Position numbers and translations under genes: made by a program | Part shown: positions 1 to 8,217 of the stretch, piece by piece | Layout of the letters: the number at the start of each line of letters is the position of its first letter | Numbering within the stretch: the first letter of the stretch is position 1 | The notes under the pieces: model-generated | The model's database searches: none | What the model was told of the DNA's origin: nothing | The model's input: the letters and a program-made list of their open reading frames with translations, nothing else | DNA from: Candidatus Cloacimonadota bacterium | Lineage (GTDB): Bacteria > Cloacimonadota > Cloacimonadia > Cloacimonadales > JAQVBK01 | Direction: 5' to 3' | DNA: 41,769 nt | NCBI GenBank assembly: GCA_028690365.1 | Contig: JAQVBK010000002.1 | Span: forward strand, 1-41,769

Positions 1-613
1 GAACTGTTTCTTCAGAACCAAGTACATAATCGCAGTAAGAATGTACCTCGGTAATGTTTTCTATTGTCATCATATTGCAGGCATCAAAAATTACCATATC
101 CGGTCTGTAGTTCATCTCAGAGAAGGCTCTTCTCAAATCACCATTAGCAACAGATATAGAGGAATTAGATTCAACATCCGAACAAATCCATCTTTGGTCG
201 TTATTCTCTTTGTACCAGCTGTTGCCGTGAGACCAGATTATTAGAGCTTTCTTCGATGAAGGGTAATTTGAAAACCCCCAGTTGGCAAAGTTTTTTAGTG
301 TTATCCAACTACCACTGTCAATTTCACCAATATCTGAAATGAGATGTGAAGAAATTGTCTCAGGATTATCATCAGAACTTATTTTATACCTTCTGGCAGT
401 AGATATTGGCTGAGTTTCAGAATAATCAACCTGTACTATTACATTAAGATTATCATCAATTTCTGCTGCTTCCATTTCATTGATATCTTTAACTGCATTT
501 AAACACAATCCATTATCTGCAGCCATATAAACAAGAATAGTCCAGTTTTCTCCGTTAAGTAACAACGGTAAAAATAATGAAATCAATATAATGACTATCT
601 TTGTTCGTAACAT
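1..613 (-). CDS. Clostripain-family (peptidase C11) secreted protease, partial (3' end outside window)
   Basis: This gene runs off the left edge of the window, so only its first 204 codons are visible. It starts at ATG 613, preceded by GGAG five bases upstream. Residues 1-20 form a hydrophobic signal peptide. The mature part begins with ENWTILVYMAADN, the typical opening of clostripain-like cysteine peptidases. It then shows the two catalytic segments of family C11: IIWSHGN with the catalytic His at residue 129, and VIFDACNMM with the nucleophile Cys at residue 179. Such enzymes are secreted or surface proteases that usually cleave after Arg or Lys; the specificity here is inferred from the family. 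It lies downstream of butyrate kinase, separated by a terminator-like hairpin, so it may be transcribed separately. The C-terminal half and any sorting domain cannot be seen. Confidence 0.88.
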   Translation of the reverse strand, partial: MLRTKIVIILISLFLPLLLNGENWTILVYMAADNGLCLNAVKDINEMEAAEIDDNLNVIVQVDYSETQPISTARRYKISSDDNPETISSHLISDIGEIDSGSWITLKNFANWGFSNYPSSKKALIIWSHGNSWYKENNDQRWICSDVESNSSISVANGDLRRAFSEMNYRPDMVIFDACNMMTIENITEVHSYCDYVLGSEETV

Positions 614-629
614 AGCTGCTCCACTGGAA

Positions 630-653
630 AGAAGGTTGGTAATCCAACCTTCT
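630..653 (-). terminator. Hairpin between butyrate kinase and the C11 protease
   Basis: A perfect 10-bp stem (AGAAGGTTGG / CCAACCTTCT) with a TAAT loop lies right after the butyrate kinase stop codon on the minus strand. The following T-run is short and broken (TTTCC), so this is either a weak intrinsic terminator or an RNA-stabilising or processing hairpin in front of the protease gene. Confidence 0.5.
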
Positions 654-654
654 G

Positions 655-1727
655 TTAATAAACGTTTTCCTGATCGATTCCTTTCAGAACTCTGACTGCG
701 CCCTGGGTCAAAGCTTCCATTTCATTTTCACCCGGATAAACATAAATCGGTGCAATGTAAGCAACGGATTCTTTTATGTAATCAACAACATATTTTCCGT
801 AGGCCAATCCACCGGTCAGGAAAATTGCATCAACTTTACCTTTTAGAACTGAAGCACAAGCACCTATTTCTTTGCAGACCTGATAAAGCATTGCATCAAA
901 ATATTTTTTATATTTTTCGTTTCCTTCCATAATCTTTTCCTGAATTTCCTGTCCATTATCAGTGCCAAGATAAGCAATCAGTCCGGCTTTTTTTGAAAGA
1001 AGATCTGTGAGTTCTTTTTTTGTAAATTTTCCAGAATACGCCAGATCAATCAAATCACCAATCGGTAAGGCACCAGCTCTCTGTGGAGAAAAAGGTCCCA
1101 TTCCTAAAAGTGCGTTATTTACATCAACCATAAGTCCGTTTTTTATTGCTGCAACTGAAATACCACCGCCCATATGAACAGCAATCATATTAGATTTAGA
1201 AAAATCTCTTTTTAGTTCATCAGCGACTTTTCTGGCTGTGTATCTAATATTAAGGGCGTGAAGCAGAGATTTCCTTTCGATTTGAGGAATTCCTGAAATT
1301 CTTGCAATATCGTCAAACTCGTCAACAGTAACAGGATCGACGATATAAGCAGGAATTTTGAACTGTTTGGAAATGGAGTCTGCAATAAATGCTCCCAGAT
1401 TGGAAGCGTGTATTCTTCCCCAGATAGAAGGGTCTTTAAGGTCTTTCAGCATTTTCTCGTTAACGTTAAAAGTGCCTCCTTTTACTGGATGCACTAATCC
1501 ACCCCTACCTACAACCGCTTCCAGAGTTGATGGATCGACTCCGTTTTCTTTCATTGCTTCCAGAACAAGGTTTTTTCGAAATTCATACTGTTCAATAATT
1601 CCACCAAATTTCTCTAATTCTTCCGGATCATGCCTGAGCGTTTTTACAAAGACCGAATTTGGTCATCAAAGACGGCAATTTTTGTGGATGTAGACCCCGG
1701 ATTAATGGATAAGACTCTGTATTTCAT
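655..1727 (-). pseudogene. buk: Butyrate kinase (acetate/butyrate kinase family), split by one frameshift near the N-terminus
   Basis: Butyrate kinases interconvert butyryl phosphate plus ADP with butyrate plus ATP; branched-chain acyl substrates are also known. The true start is ATG 1727, eight bases behind a GGAGGT ribosome binding site. It gives MKYRVLSINPGSTSTK, the classical phosphate-binding N-terminus of the family. That frame hits a TAA at 1646-1644 after 27 codons. The rest of the protein continues uninterrupted in another frame, from about VFVKTLRHDPEELEKFGG through VHMGGGISV and the C-terminal FLTGGLAYG nucleotide-binding segment, down to the TAA at 655. One missing base between about 1650 and 1667 explains the break. 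Restoring it gives about 357 residues, the usual family length. All other motifs are intact, so a sequencing or assembly error, or a very recent mutation, is more likely than an old pseudogene. The internal ATG at 1554 has no role as a real start. Confidence 0.85.
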
Positions 1728-1808
1728 ATTACCTCCGATTATTTTTCCCAAAAATGGGATTTGATTTCAAGTGGTCAAGGAATAATAACTATGATAGATT
1801 AGCAAAAA

Positions 1809-2447
1809 CTAATTATCGTCCAAAATAATTTTGGTAACCTTTCTTCCTTGAAAATCTCCTATTTTATTTTCCAGATCAGTCAATTGTGATTCCAGATATA
1901 TAAGGTCTTTATCATTGTACAAAATTATATCTGATCGGTTCATTTTATCTTGATCTGACATTTGAGACGCAATCCTTAAGATTGCTTCTTTTTTAGTATA
2001 ATTGTTTCTTTTCATCAATCTCTTGATTCTTATCATTTCTGGACAAAAAATATAAATAATGCAATCAAAGTATCTTTCAATATTAATTTCAAAAAGCAAC
2101 GGGATTTCCAGAAATATTATTTTTTCGGGAGAGTTAGTAATCCTGTTGTTAATTTCATCAATAATCACGGGGTGCATAATTTTATTAAGTTTCATGAGAT
2201 TATTTTTATCAGTAAAAACAATATCTGCCAGTTTCCTTCTGTCTACACAGCCGTTTTTCTGTAGAATGTTATCTCCAAAAGAGAACCGTAAATGATGAAT
2301 CAAGTCTTTATTGTTGAGTAGTTCATGGCTGATTTTGTCGGCAAAAATTACCAGATAACCTTTTCTTTTGAACCAATCAGAAACAACGCTTTTCCCGGAA
2401 GCAATACCCCCTGTAATTCCAATCAAAACTTTAGTATTGTTTTCCAT
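1809..2447 (-). CDS. coaE: Dephospho-CoA kinase
   Basis: This enzyme phosphorylates the 3'-hydroxyl of dephospho-CoA with ATP, the last step of coenzyme A synthesis, in the cytoplasm. The P-loop GITGGIASGKS lies near residues 9-19. It is followed by the family's ADKISHELL segment, the MHPVI motif and the FLEIPLLFE strand. The later MKRNNYTKKEA region fits the lid and helical part. At 212 residues it is about the usual length (roughly 200). It ends 81 bases before the butyrate kinase start and begins 8 bases after the cdaA stop, so it probably belongs to the folP-cdaA-coaE transcription unit. Confidence 0.93.
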   Translation of the reverse strand: MENNTKVLIGITGGIASGKSVVSDWFKRKGYLVIFADKISHELLNNKDLIHHLRFSFGDNILQKNGCVDRRKLADIVFTDKNNLMKLNKIMHPVIIDEINNRITNSPEKIIFLEIPLLFEINIERYFDCIIYIFCPEMIRIKRLMKRNNYTKKEAILRIASQMSDQDKMNRSDIILYNDKDLIYLESQLTDLENKIGDFQGRKVTKIILDDN

Positions 2448-2455
2448 ATTCAGAA

Positions 2456-3226
2456 CTATCTATCAATTCTACTGAATCTTGCGTCAGAAGCATCACGTAG
2501 TTTTTGCTGCAATTCTTCAGCTGAAAGATTAGGGTAAATCACCCCTTCTTTGGCAAATGAGATTCTGCCGGTCTCTTCTGAAACAATTATTACAAAGGCA
2601 TCAGTCTGTTCGGTTAACCCTATTCCTGCGAGATGTCTGGTGCCAAACTGATGAATATACTCAACGTTATTAGACAATGGCAAAACTACTTTAACGGCAT
2701 GAATACGTCCCTTTCTTATGATAACTGCTCCATCATGAAGAGCTGTTGCAGTATTAAAAATCATCAGTAACAATTTATGAGAAAGTGCTGCATCAATTGT
2801 TTCTCCGTTATTTATAAATTCATCCAATCCATTGTTTTTTTCAAATACAATCAAAGCTCCTCTTTTGAGAAATGATAAAGCTGATACTGAATGATAAATA
2901 GTTTGGAAAAAGTACTCTTTTTCGGTTTTGAATATTTCCTTTATTCCACTACCCTGTCCAAGTTTTGCCAGAGTATTTCTAATCTCGGTCTGAAACAACA
3001 CAATAAAAAGAACTAGCCAAAAGTCTTTGATTGACCTAAAGACAGAGCTCACCATCTTCAGATTTGTGAAAGTTGCGAAGATATATAGAAAAATTGTCAG
3101 ACTTATTCCAAGAAGAATAGGCAGACCACCTGCTTTTTTAATAATTAGCTGAATGATAAAATAAATGAGGACAGACATTATTATCACATCTAATATGTCT
3201 GTAACATGGGGAAGTAAGAAGCTCAT
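2456..3226 (-). CDS. cdaA: Diadenylate cyclase, CdaA type (c-di-AMP synthase)
   Basis: CdaA makes the second messenger c-di-AMP from two ATP at the inner face of the membrane. Three N-terminal hydrophobic segments (about residues 10-30, 33-53 and 60-78) match the CdaA membrane anchor. The DAC domain follows from about residue 95. The DGA motif (DGAVIIRKGRI) is intact. The second signature reads GTRHLAGIG, where most family members have RHR, so its last Arg is Leu here (codon CTC). The C-terminal VSEETGRIS strand is typical. At 256 residues it is about normal length. Its start overlaps the folP stop by 4 bases (ATGA), which indicates translational coupling; folP-cdaA adjacency also occurs in other FCB bacteria (from memory). 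Product assignment is firm; activity with the altered motif is uncertain. Confidence 0.9.
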   Translation of the reverse strand: MSFLLPHVTDILDVIIMSVLIYFIIQLIIKKAGGLPILLGISLTIFLYIFATFTNLKMVSSVFRSIKDFWLVLFIVLFQTEIRNTLAKLGQGSGIKEIFKTEKEYFFQTIYHSVSALSFLKRGALIVFEKNNGLDEFINNGETIDAALSHKLLLMIFNTATALHDGAVIIRKGRIHAVKVVLPLSNNVEYIHQFGTRHLAGIGLTEQTDAFVIIVSEETGRISFAKEGVIYPNLSAEELQQKLRDASDARFSRIDR

Positions 3227-4425
3227 ATAATTTCCTTGATAGCCATAAGTGTTTTTAGGAGTCTGCAGTTTTCTTTTACATCGTGAACCCTGATAAAATC
3301 GATTTTCTTTTCAAATGCCAGAGCAGAGGTGGCAAGTGTTCCTGCTAATCGGTCACTGACAGAAGATGGATATATTTTTCCTATAAAACTTTTGCGTGAA
3401 GCTCCCAGAACAACAGGGAAACCCAATGATCTAAATGCTTCGAGATTATTCAGAATTTTTAGATTATCTTCGTGTCTTTTACCAAAACCAATCCCGGGGT
3501 CAATAATTATTCTGTTTTCTTTTATTCCTTTTTTCAAGCATGTTTCTATTCTTTCTGAGAAGAATTGCAAGATTTCTTTTATAACATCAATATAAGTGGG
3601 ATTAATTTGCATATTTTTGGGATTACCCAGCATGTGCATCAATATTATCGGAATATTTTCATGTTCAACCAGCAATTCTATCATTTTTTTATCAAATCTG
3701 AGTGCGCTTATATCGTTAATTATGTCTGCGCCGGCTTCCACGGCTTTTCTGGCTGTAGAAGCTTTATAGGTGTCTACTGAAACCGGTATTCCAATAGATG
3801 ATTTAATCTCATTAATGATTGGGCAGATTCTCTTAATTTCTTCATCACTAGAAACATTTTCAGCTCCCGGTCTGGTGGATTCACCGCCAATATCAATTAA
3901 TTCTGCTCCATCGTTTTTCATCTTCAGGGCATGAGCAACCGCATTTTCAATTGTTTCGAAATTGCCTCCATCAGAAAAAGAATCCGGAGTAATATTTAAG
4001 ATACCGATAATTTTGGTTGAGTCCAGAGTCAGTTCGGAATTAGTCATGGTCAATTTTTTGGGAATGCTGGTATCTAATTGTTCTGAAAGCCTCTTTAGTT
4101 CGAATTGAATTTGCTGGAGACCGAAAATTGAGTAATTATTCAGCTTAGTAATTAGTTTATAAATTTTGTCTGCATTGCCGAGAAGAAGAACATCAGTTTT
4201 TTCTTTTTTCCCTTCTACTATTCCACTGGCAAGAGCTGCATCTCCACCCAATGCAAGCATCTCCTGTTTGAGAATATTTGCAGCGCCAGTATTTACATCT
4301 TCAAGCTTAATTATTGAATTTATAGCCTTTAGAGCCATTGCTTCGATGCCTTGGGAAGATACACCAATTTTTAATAATTCTGCCTTTGTTTGTTTTTTGT
4401 CTTTTATATCAATGATGTAATTCAT
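3223..4425 (-). CDS. folP: Dihydropteroate synthase with extra N-terminal domain
   Basis: This enzyme joins p-aminobenzoate to dihydropterin pyrophosphate in folate synthesis; it is the sulfonamide target. The TIM-barrel domain begins near residue 137 with IIGILNITPDSFSDGG, the family's first signature. It continues with IDIGGESTRPGA, VDTYKA, INDISAL, ILMHMLGNP, IDPGIGFGK and LGASRKSFIG. The protein has 400 residues against about 270-280 for E. coli FolP. The extra 130-odd residues at the N-terminus form a separate domain that I do not recognise; long forms of this kind occur in other anaerobes. The gene overlaps cdaA by 4 bases. The start is ATG 4425, with a GGGAGCAACAGT leader, so the ribosome binding site is modest. 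Confidence 0.93.
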   Translation of the reverse strand: MNYIIDIKDKKQTKAELLKIGVSSQGIEAMALKAINSIIKLEDVNTGAANILKQEMLALGGDAALASGIVEGKKEKTDVLLLGNADKIYKLITKLNNYSIFGLQQIQFELKRLSEQLDTSIPKKLTMTNSELTLDSTKIIGILNITPDSFSDGGNFETIENAVAHALKMKNDGAELIDIGGESTRPGAENVSSDEEIKRICPIINEIKSSIGIPVSVDTYKASTARKAVEAGADIINDISALRFDKKMIELLVEHENIPIILMHMLGNPKNMQINPTYIDVIKEILQFFSERIETCLKKGIKENRIIIDPGIGFGKRHEDNLKILNNLEAFRSLGFPVVLGASRKSFIGKIYPSSVSDRLAGTLATSALAFEKKIDFIRVHDVKENCRLLKTLMAIKEII

Positions 4426-4560
4426 ACTGTTGCTCCCGATACATTATTTTTCTTTCCTTAACCTCTAAGAACAATAATCAGAGTAGTATAAAATTTTGAA
4501 AGACAATAAAGGTGCAAGTTTTTTTTCATATTATAACATCTCAGCTAATTTTTAGGCATA

Positions 4561-4587
4561 AAAAAAACCTGTAGATTAATCTACAGG
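4561..4587 (-). terminator. Intrinsic terminator downstream of gdhA
   Basis: An 8-bp perfect stem (CCTGTAGA / TCTACAGG) with a TTAA loop is followed on the minus strand by seven T residues. It lies 65 bases past the gdhA stop and separates gdhA from the folP-cdaA-coaE unit. Confidence 0.85.
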
Positions 4588-4651
4588 CTTTTGTAATACA
4601 CTTAGGATTGGTTTTGAAGTTATCCTTTCACTGGAAAGGTACGTGCCCGGC

Positions 4652-5938
4652 TTATACCCAACCTCTGTCTTTGCAAGCCTGAGCAACTCTGTTTATTGCG
4701 ATAATATATGCAGCATCTCTCATATAAAGATTCTTTTTCTTAGCAAGGTCGCTAACTGCATGGAAAGCAGAAGTCATCTTCAGGTCGAGTTTAGCTAATA
4801 CTTCATCTTTTTCCCAGAAATAATTCATGTTACACTGAACCTGTTCAAAGTAACTACAAGTTACTCCACCTGCGTTTGCCAGGAAGTCAGGGATAACAAA
4901 TACTCCTCTTTCGCGTAAAACTTTGTCAGCTTCAGGAGTGGTAGGACCATTTGCTCCTTCAGCGATAAATCTAACTTTTTTGCTGATAGATTGTACGTTT
5001 GCACCGGTGATCTGGTTTTCCAAAGCTGCCGGGATAAGGATATCTACATCTTGAATGAGCCAGTCTTCGCCAGGAAGAACTTCGTAACCCATCTGCATTG
5101 CCTTAGGTCTGTTGATTCCGCCGTATCTATCGGTAACTGATAATAATTCATCAATATCAACACCAGTAGCTTTCTTGTAAGAAAAACTCTTCTGTTCACC
5201 TTGATCCCAGGAAGAAACGGCTATTACTTTTCCACCCATTTGATTATATAATCTGATAGCGTATTGAGCAACTTTTCCAAAGCCCTGTACACTTGCAGTT
5301 GTATTTTTAGGATCTACTCCATGATTTTTTAAAGCTTCTCTGAGAGTGTATATTACACCGTATCCGGTAGCTTCTGTTCTGCCTAATGAACCGCCCATTC
5401 CAACTGGTTTACCGGTAATCATTCCCGGAAATTTTGCGCCCATAATGGTCTCATATTCATCCAACATCCATAACATGTGTTGCGCATTAGTCATTACGTC
5501 TGGAGCAGGAACATCTCTGAGAGGTCCAACGTCATGAGCAAGTTGTCTGACAAAACCGCGACAAAGTTGTTCCTGTTCTCTTTGGCTAAGGTTGTGAGGA
5601 TCACAAATAACGCCACCCTTACTTCCACCAAGAGGAATATCAACAACTGCACATTTCCAGGTCATCCAGGTTGACAAAGCTTTCACTGTATCGATTGTCT
5701 CGTGAGGATGAAAACGGATACCGCCTTTTGCGGGACCTCTGGAATCATTGTGCTGAACTCTGAATCCACGGAAAACTTTCACTGTACCATCATCCATTTT
5801 AACAGGAATGCTTACGTGATATTCTCTGAGAGGATTTCTGAGAAGTTCACGGGTTGCTTCATCAAGCTCAAGAATATCAGCGACTTTGTCAAACTGTTCT
5901 TGTGCCATTTTGAATGGGTTAAATGCTTTGTCTGCCAT
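4652..5938 (-). CDS. gdhA: Glutamate dehydrogenase (Glu/Leu/Phe/Val dehydrogenase family)
   Basis: This enzyme carries out reversible oxidative deamination of glutamate to 2-oxoglutarate and ammonia, linking amino-acid fermentation to nitrogen balance. The 428-residue length fits the hexameric class. The substrate-binding and catalytic segment GPAKGGIRFHP lies near residue 68, followed by the second conserved lysine region LGGSKGGV and the PAPDVMT motif. The Rossmann domain begins around residue 205 with SVQGFGKVAQ, and FIAEGANGPTTPEA with FLANAGGVTCSYFEW-like sequence (here FEQ) closes the active site. An SD-like AAGGAG sits about 5 bases before the ATG. The gene has its own terminator and a 289-base upstream region, so it is probably monocistronic. 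NAD versus NADP preference cannot be decided by eye. Confidence 0.95.
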   Translation of the reverse strand: MADKAFNPFKMAQEQFDKVADILELDEATRELLRNPLREYHVSIPVKMDDGTVKVFRGFRVQHNDSRGPAKGGIRFHPHETIDTVKALSTWMTWKCAVVDIPLGGSKGGVICDPHNLSQREQEQLCRGFVRQLAHDVGPLRDVPAPDVMTNAQHMLWMLDEYETIMGAKFPGMITGKPVGMGGSLGRTEATGYGVIYTLREALKNHGVDPKNTTASVQGFGKVAQYAIRLYNQMGGKVIAVSSWDQGEQKSFSYKKATGVDIDELLSVTDRYGGINRPKAMQMGYEVLPGEDWLIQDVDILIPAALENQITGANVQSISKKVRFIAEGANGPTTPEADKVLRERGVFVIPDFLANAGGVTCSYFEQVQCNMNYFWEKDEVLAKLDLKMTSAFHAVSDLAKKKNLYMRDAAYIIAINRVAQACKDRGWV

Positions 5939-6004
5939 AAAAAACTCCTTTAAGTTATTTTCCCTGTTCTAAAGCAGATGTTGTGCCATTGAACTCTTTC
6001 TGAT

Positions 6005-6043
6005 ATCATTATTTTCTTTTCAAAACAACAGTTTTGTAATGAT
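6005..6043 (-). promoter_or_regulatory. Bipartite inverted repeat in the gdhA upstream region
   Basis: An inner hairpin CAAAAC-AACA-GTTTTG (6021-6036) is flanked by ATCATTA (6005-6011) and TAATGAT (6037-6043), which can pair if nine bases bulge on one side. It lies 67-105 bases upstream of the gdhA start in an otherwise featureless 289-base gap (5939-6227). It could be an operator or a 5' leader fold. I do not recognise the motif. Confidence 0.3.
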
Positions 6044-6227
6044 GATTGTTAACTGAATTTATAAGAATGGAATAGAAACTTTCAGATATGAACCATTCCT
6101 GTTTATTTTTATTTTCTGAAGAGGTTTTTCCTGAAAGGTAATAGACAATGATTAGAAATTTATAAACTATATTGGGGAGAAATTACCCAAAGGAGAATTT
6201 TGTTTCAATGAGAAGATATGGGAGAGT

Positions 6228-6686
6228 TTAAATATAATCAGGTTTACCGTAGGGGAATAGTCCCATTATTAGAGCATCTTCGACGGGATAATTGTAGTAT
6301 CTTTTTCTTTTTCCGATTGTTTCAAAACCAAATTTATGATATAAATGTATTGCTTTGAAATTACTTTCCCTAACCTCGAGGAAAAAGTATCTGAAGCCTT
6401 TTTCCATTTTACTTGAGATAAGTTCAAACAGTAATTGTGACGCAAAGCCTTTTCGCTGAAATGATTGTTTAACTCCAATATTTGTTATGTGAAATTCTTC
6501 TCCAACTTCCCATCCGCAAATGTATCCTGCTACAACTTCTTCAATCTCCATAACATATGAATCATGTAATTCAATTTCCTGGAGAAACATCTCCTGATTC
6601 CAGGGAGATGTAAATAAAACTTTCTCGATTTCCAATACAAGCGACAAATCTTCTTGATTCATCTTTCTGATTGAACAGTTATCCAT
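6228..6686 (-). CDS. rimI: Ribosomal-protein-alanine N-acetyltransferase (GNAT family)
   Basis: RimI-type GNAT enzymes acetylate the N-terminal alanine of ribosomal protein S18 using acetyl-CoA. The 152-residue protein opens with SIRKMNQEDLSLVLEIEK and has FTSPWNQEMFLQEI, a pattern specific to RimI. The acetyl-CoA loop follows as QSFQRKGFASQLL, and the C-terminal catalytic strand and helix are LEVRESNFKAIHLYHKFGFE...GKRKRYYNYP. It lies one base after the transglycosylase gene stop, so it is the last gene of the rmlA-rmlB-mltD-rimI run. The exact target protein is inferred from the family; other GNAT targets are possible. Confidence 0.88.
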   Translation of the reverse strand: MDNCSIRKMNQEDLSLVLEIEKVLFTSPWNQEMFLQEIELHDSYVMEIEEVVAGYICGWEVGEEFHITNIGVKQSFQRKGFASQLLFELISSKMEKGFRYFFLEVRESNFKAIHLYHKFGFETIGKRKRYYNYPVEDALIMGLFPYGKPDYI

Positions 6687-6687
6687 C

Positions 6688-8217
6688 TTAATAACTAAGT
6701 TTTTGTCCCGGGTAGATAATGACTATTTTCTGACCATTTATTGTTTTAGTTTTCAGATTGTTCAAAGAAATCAGATTTTTTGTGCTTACATTAAGTCTGT
6801 CGGCGATTTTACTGACGGAATCACCCTTTTTTACTGTATAAACATTGTCTCCATGATAGTTAGAGATTGATGAAGAAACAGAAAAATTTTCATTACCCAA
6901 AAGTTTTAGTTTCTGACCTGGACGAATAGTAGTTGAAGTCAAATTGTTCAATTTCTGAATTTTAGCTACAGTAGTGTGGTATTTTCTGGCAATTCCATAC
7001 AAAGTGTCCCCGTATTTTACAGTATGATAATTAAAGAAACCGTTATTCTTTTCCAGAAGCTTCTGATTGATCACTAAAAGAGCATTTTCATCTGATACTG
7101 AATTGTAGGGGAGAAGGATCTCAAATTCACCCGGAGGAAGAACTACGTCATTGACTGAAGAATATTTGCGCCTTTCCGTTTGGTATATTTTGATCCAAGG
7201 ATTCAATTCCCACACTTTACTGACAACAGTTCCCTGTGCCTGAGCCCAATCATCAATTTTATGATATCCATCTAATTTAATAGCAACAGTTTTAGTCATT
7301 TCAAAAAGTGAAGCTTCTCTTGAGAATTTTTTACCGAAGATCTCTTCTTCACTCATGAATATCAGTTTTATTGCCATTGCTCTCCATACATACCGATTTG
7401 TTTCATCTACGCGCATAATCAGGTCTCTGAAAGTTCTACCGCCCTGAGCATCGATTATTTTATAGATACTTCCCAATCCTGCGTTATATGAACACATCGC
7501 CAACAACCAGTCCTGAGATTTTTTTCTTTCCGACAATTGCGTATAGCTATTTTTTAGATATTTATATGCTGCGTCAGTAGCTTTGAAAATGTTTCTTCTT
7601 TCGTCGACGAAAGAATCTATTTTGAGATTATATCCCTTTGCTGTTGATTTCATGAATTGCCATACTCCTACTGCACCAACATGAGAAGAAGCCATAGAAT
7701 TCAATTCGCTTTCAGCTACAGCCAGATATTTTACATCAGAAGGGATGTCATATTTTTTCAGAAGTGAATCAAAGACGGGGAAATAATAGCCGCTTCTAGG
7801 AATATAGCGGGGAGCATTCTTCAATTCTATATCAAATATTTCCTTAAACTTGGCTGCGATTCTTTCATTCTTCAAATCTATCATGGTTTCGGCAAATTCC
7901 AGAGACTCTGGAATACAGAATTCTTGATTGATTGCGACTCTGCTGTTAGCTAATTCCAATTCCTGAGTCAACAGGTCTATCTGATATTGAAGTTCATCAA
8001 TAACCACCTGCAAAGAATCAACAAGATAGTTAAATTTATCCGATTCGGAGGAACAACTGTCAGATATCGAGGACTCTGCAGATGATGTATTTTGCGAAAT
8101 ATTTGTTGATGTCTGTTCTTCTTTGAGAATGTTTAGCATGCAACCGGTAAGTAAAAAGATCAATAGAAGTATTAGTAAGCCATTTCTCATCATATATTTA
8201 CCATTATCTTTCTTCAT
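6688..8217 (-). CDS. mltD: Lytic murein transglycosylase, MltD-like lipoprotein with LysM repeats
   Basis: This protein would cleave the glycan strands of peptidoglycan from the periplasmic face of a membrane. A lipoprotein signal peptide ends in the lipobox LLTGC at about Cys26. Residues 60-95 look like a short coiled coil. The SLT domain follows, with the catalytic Glu at residue 169 in VAESELNSMA, then GAVGVWQFM and CSYNAG. The C-terminal region has two LysM peptidoglycan-binding repeats (HTVKYGDTLYGIARKY and YTVKKGDSVSKIADRL). The length of about 509 residues suits MltD. The annotated ATG overlaps the rmlB stop by 14 bases. Met9 (ATG 8193) lies beyond the overlap and directly precedes the signal peptide, so it is an equally good start; no clear SD decides between them. 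Confidence 0.9.
   Translation of the reverse strand: MKKDNGKYMMRNGLLILLLIFLLTGCMLNILKEEQTSTNISQNTSSAESSISDSCSSESDKFNYLVDSLQVVIDELQYQIDLLTQELELANSRVAINQEFCIPESLEFAETMIDLKNERIAAKFKEIFDIELKNAPRYIPRSGYYFPVFDSLLKKYDIPSDVKYLAVAESELNSMASSHVGAVGVWQFMKSTAKGYNLKIDSFVDERRNIFKATDAAYKYLKNSYTQLSERKKSQDWLLAMCSYNAGLGSIYKIIDAQGGRTFRDLIMRVDETNRYVWRAMAIKLIFMSEEEIFGKKFSREASLFEMTKTVAIKLDGYHKIDDWAQAQGTVVSKVWELNPWIKIYQTERRKYSSVNDVVLPPGEFEILLPYNSVSDENALLVINQKLLEKNNGFFNYHTVKYGDTLYGIARKYHTTVAKIQKLNNLTSTTIRPGQKLKLLGNENFSVSSSISNYHGDNVYTVKKGDSVSKIADRLNVSTKNLISLNNLKTKTINGQKIVIIYPGQKLSY

Noticed and set aside
1746-1759. TCCCA-AAAA-TGGGA hairpin upstream of butyrate kinase as a terminator for coaE
   Set aside because: On the minus strand it is followed by A residues, not T residues, and the stem has only five pairs.
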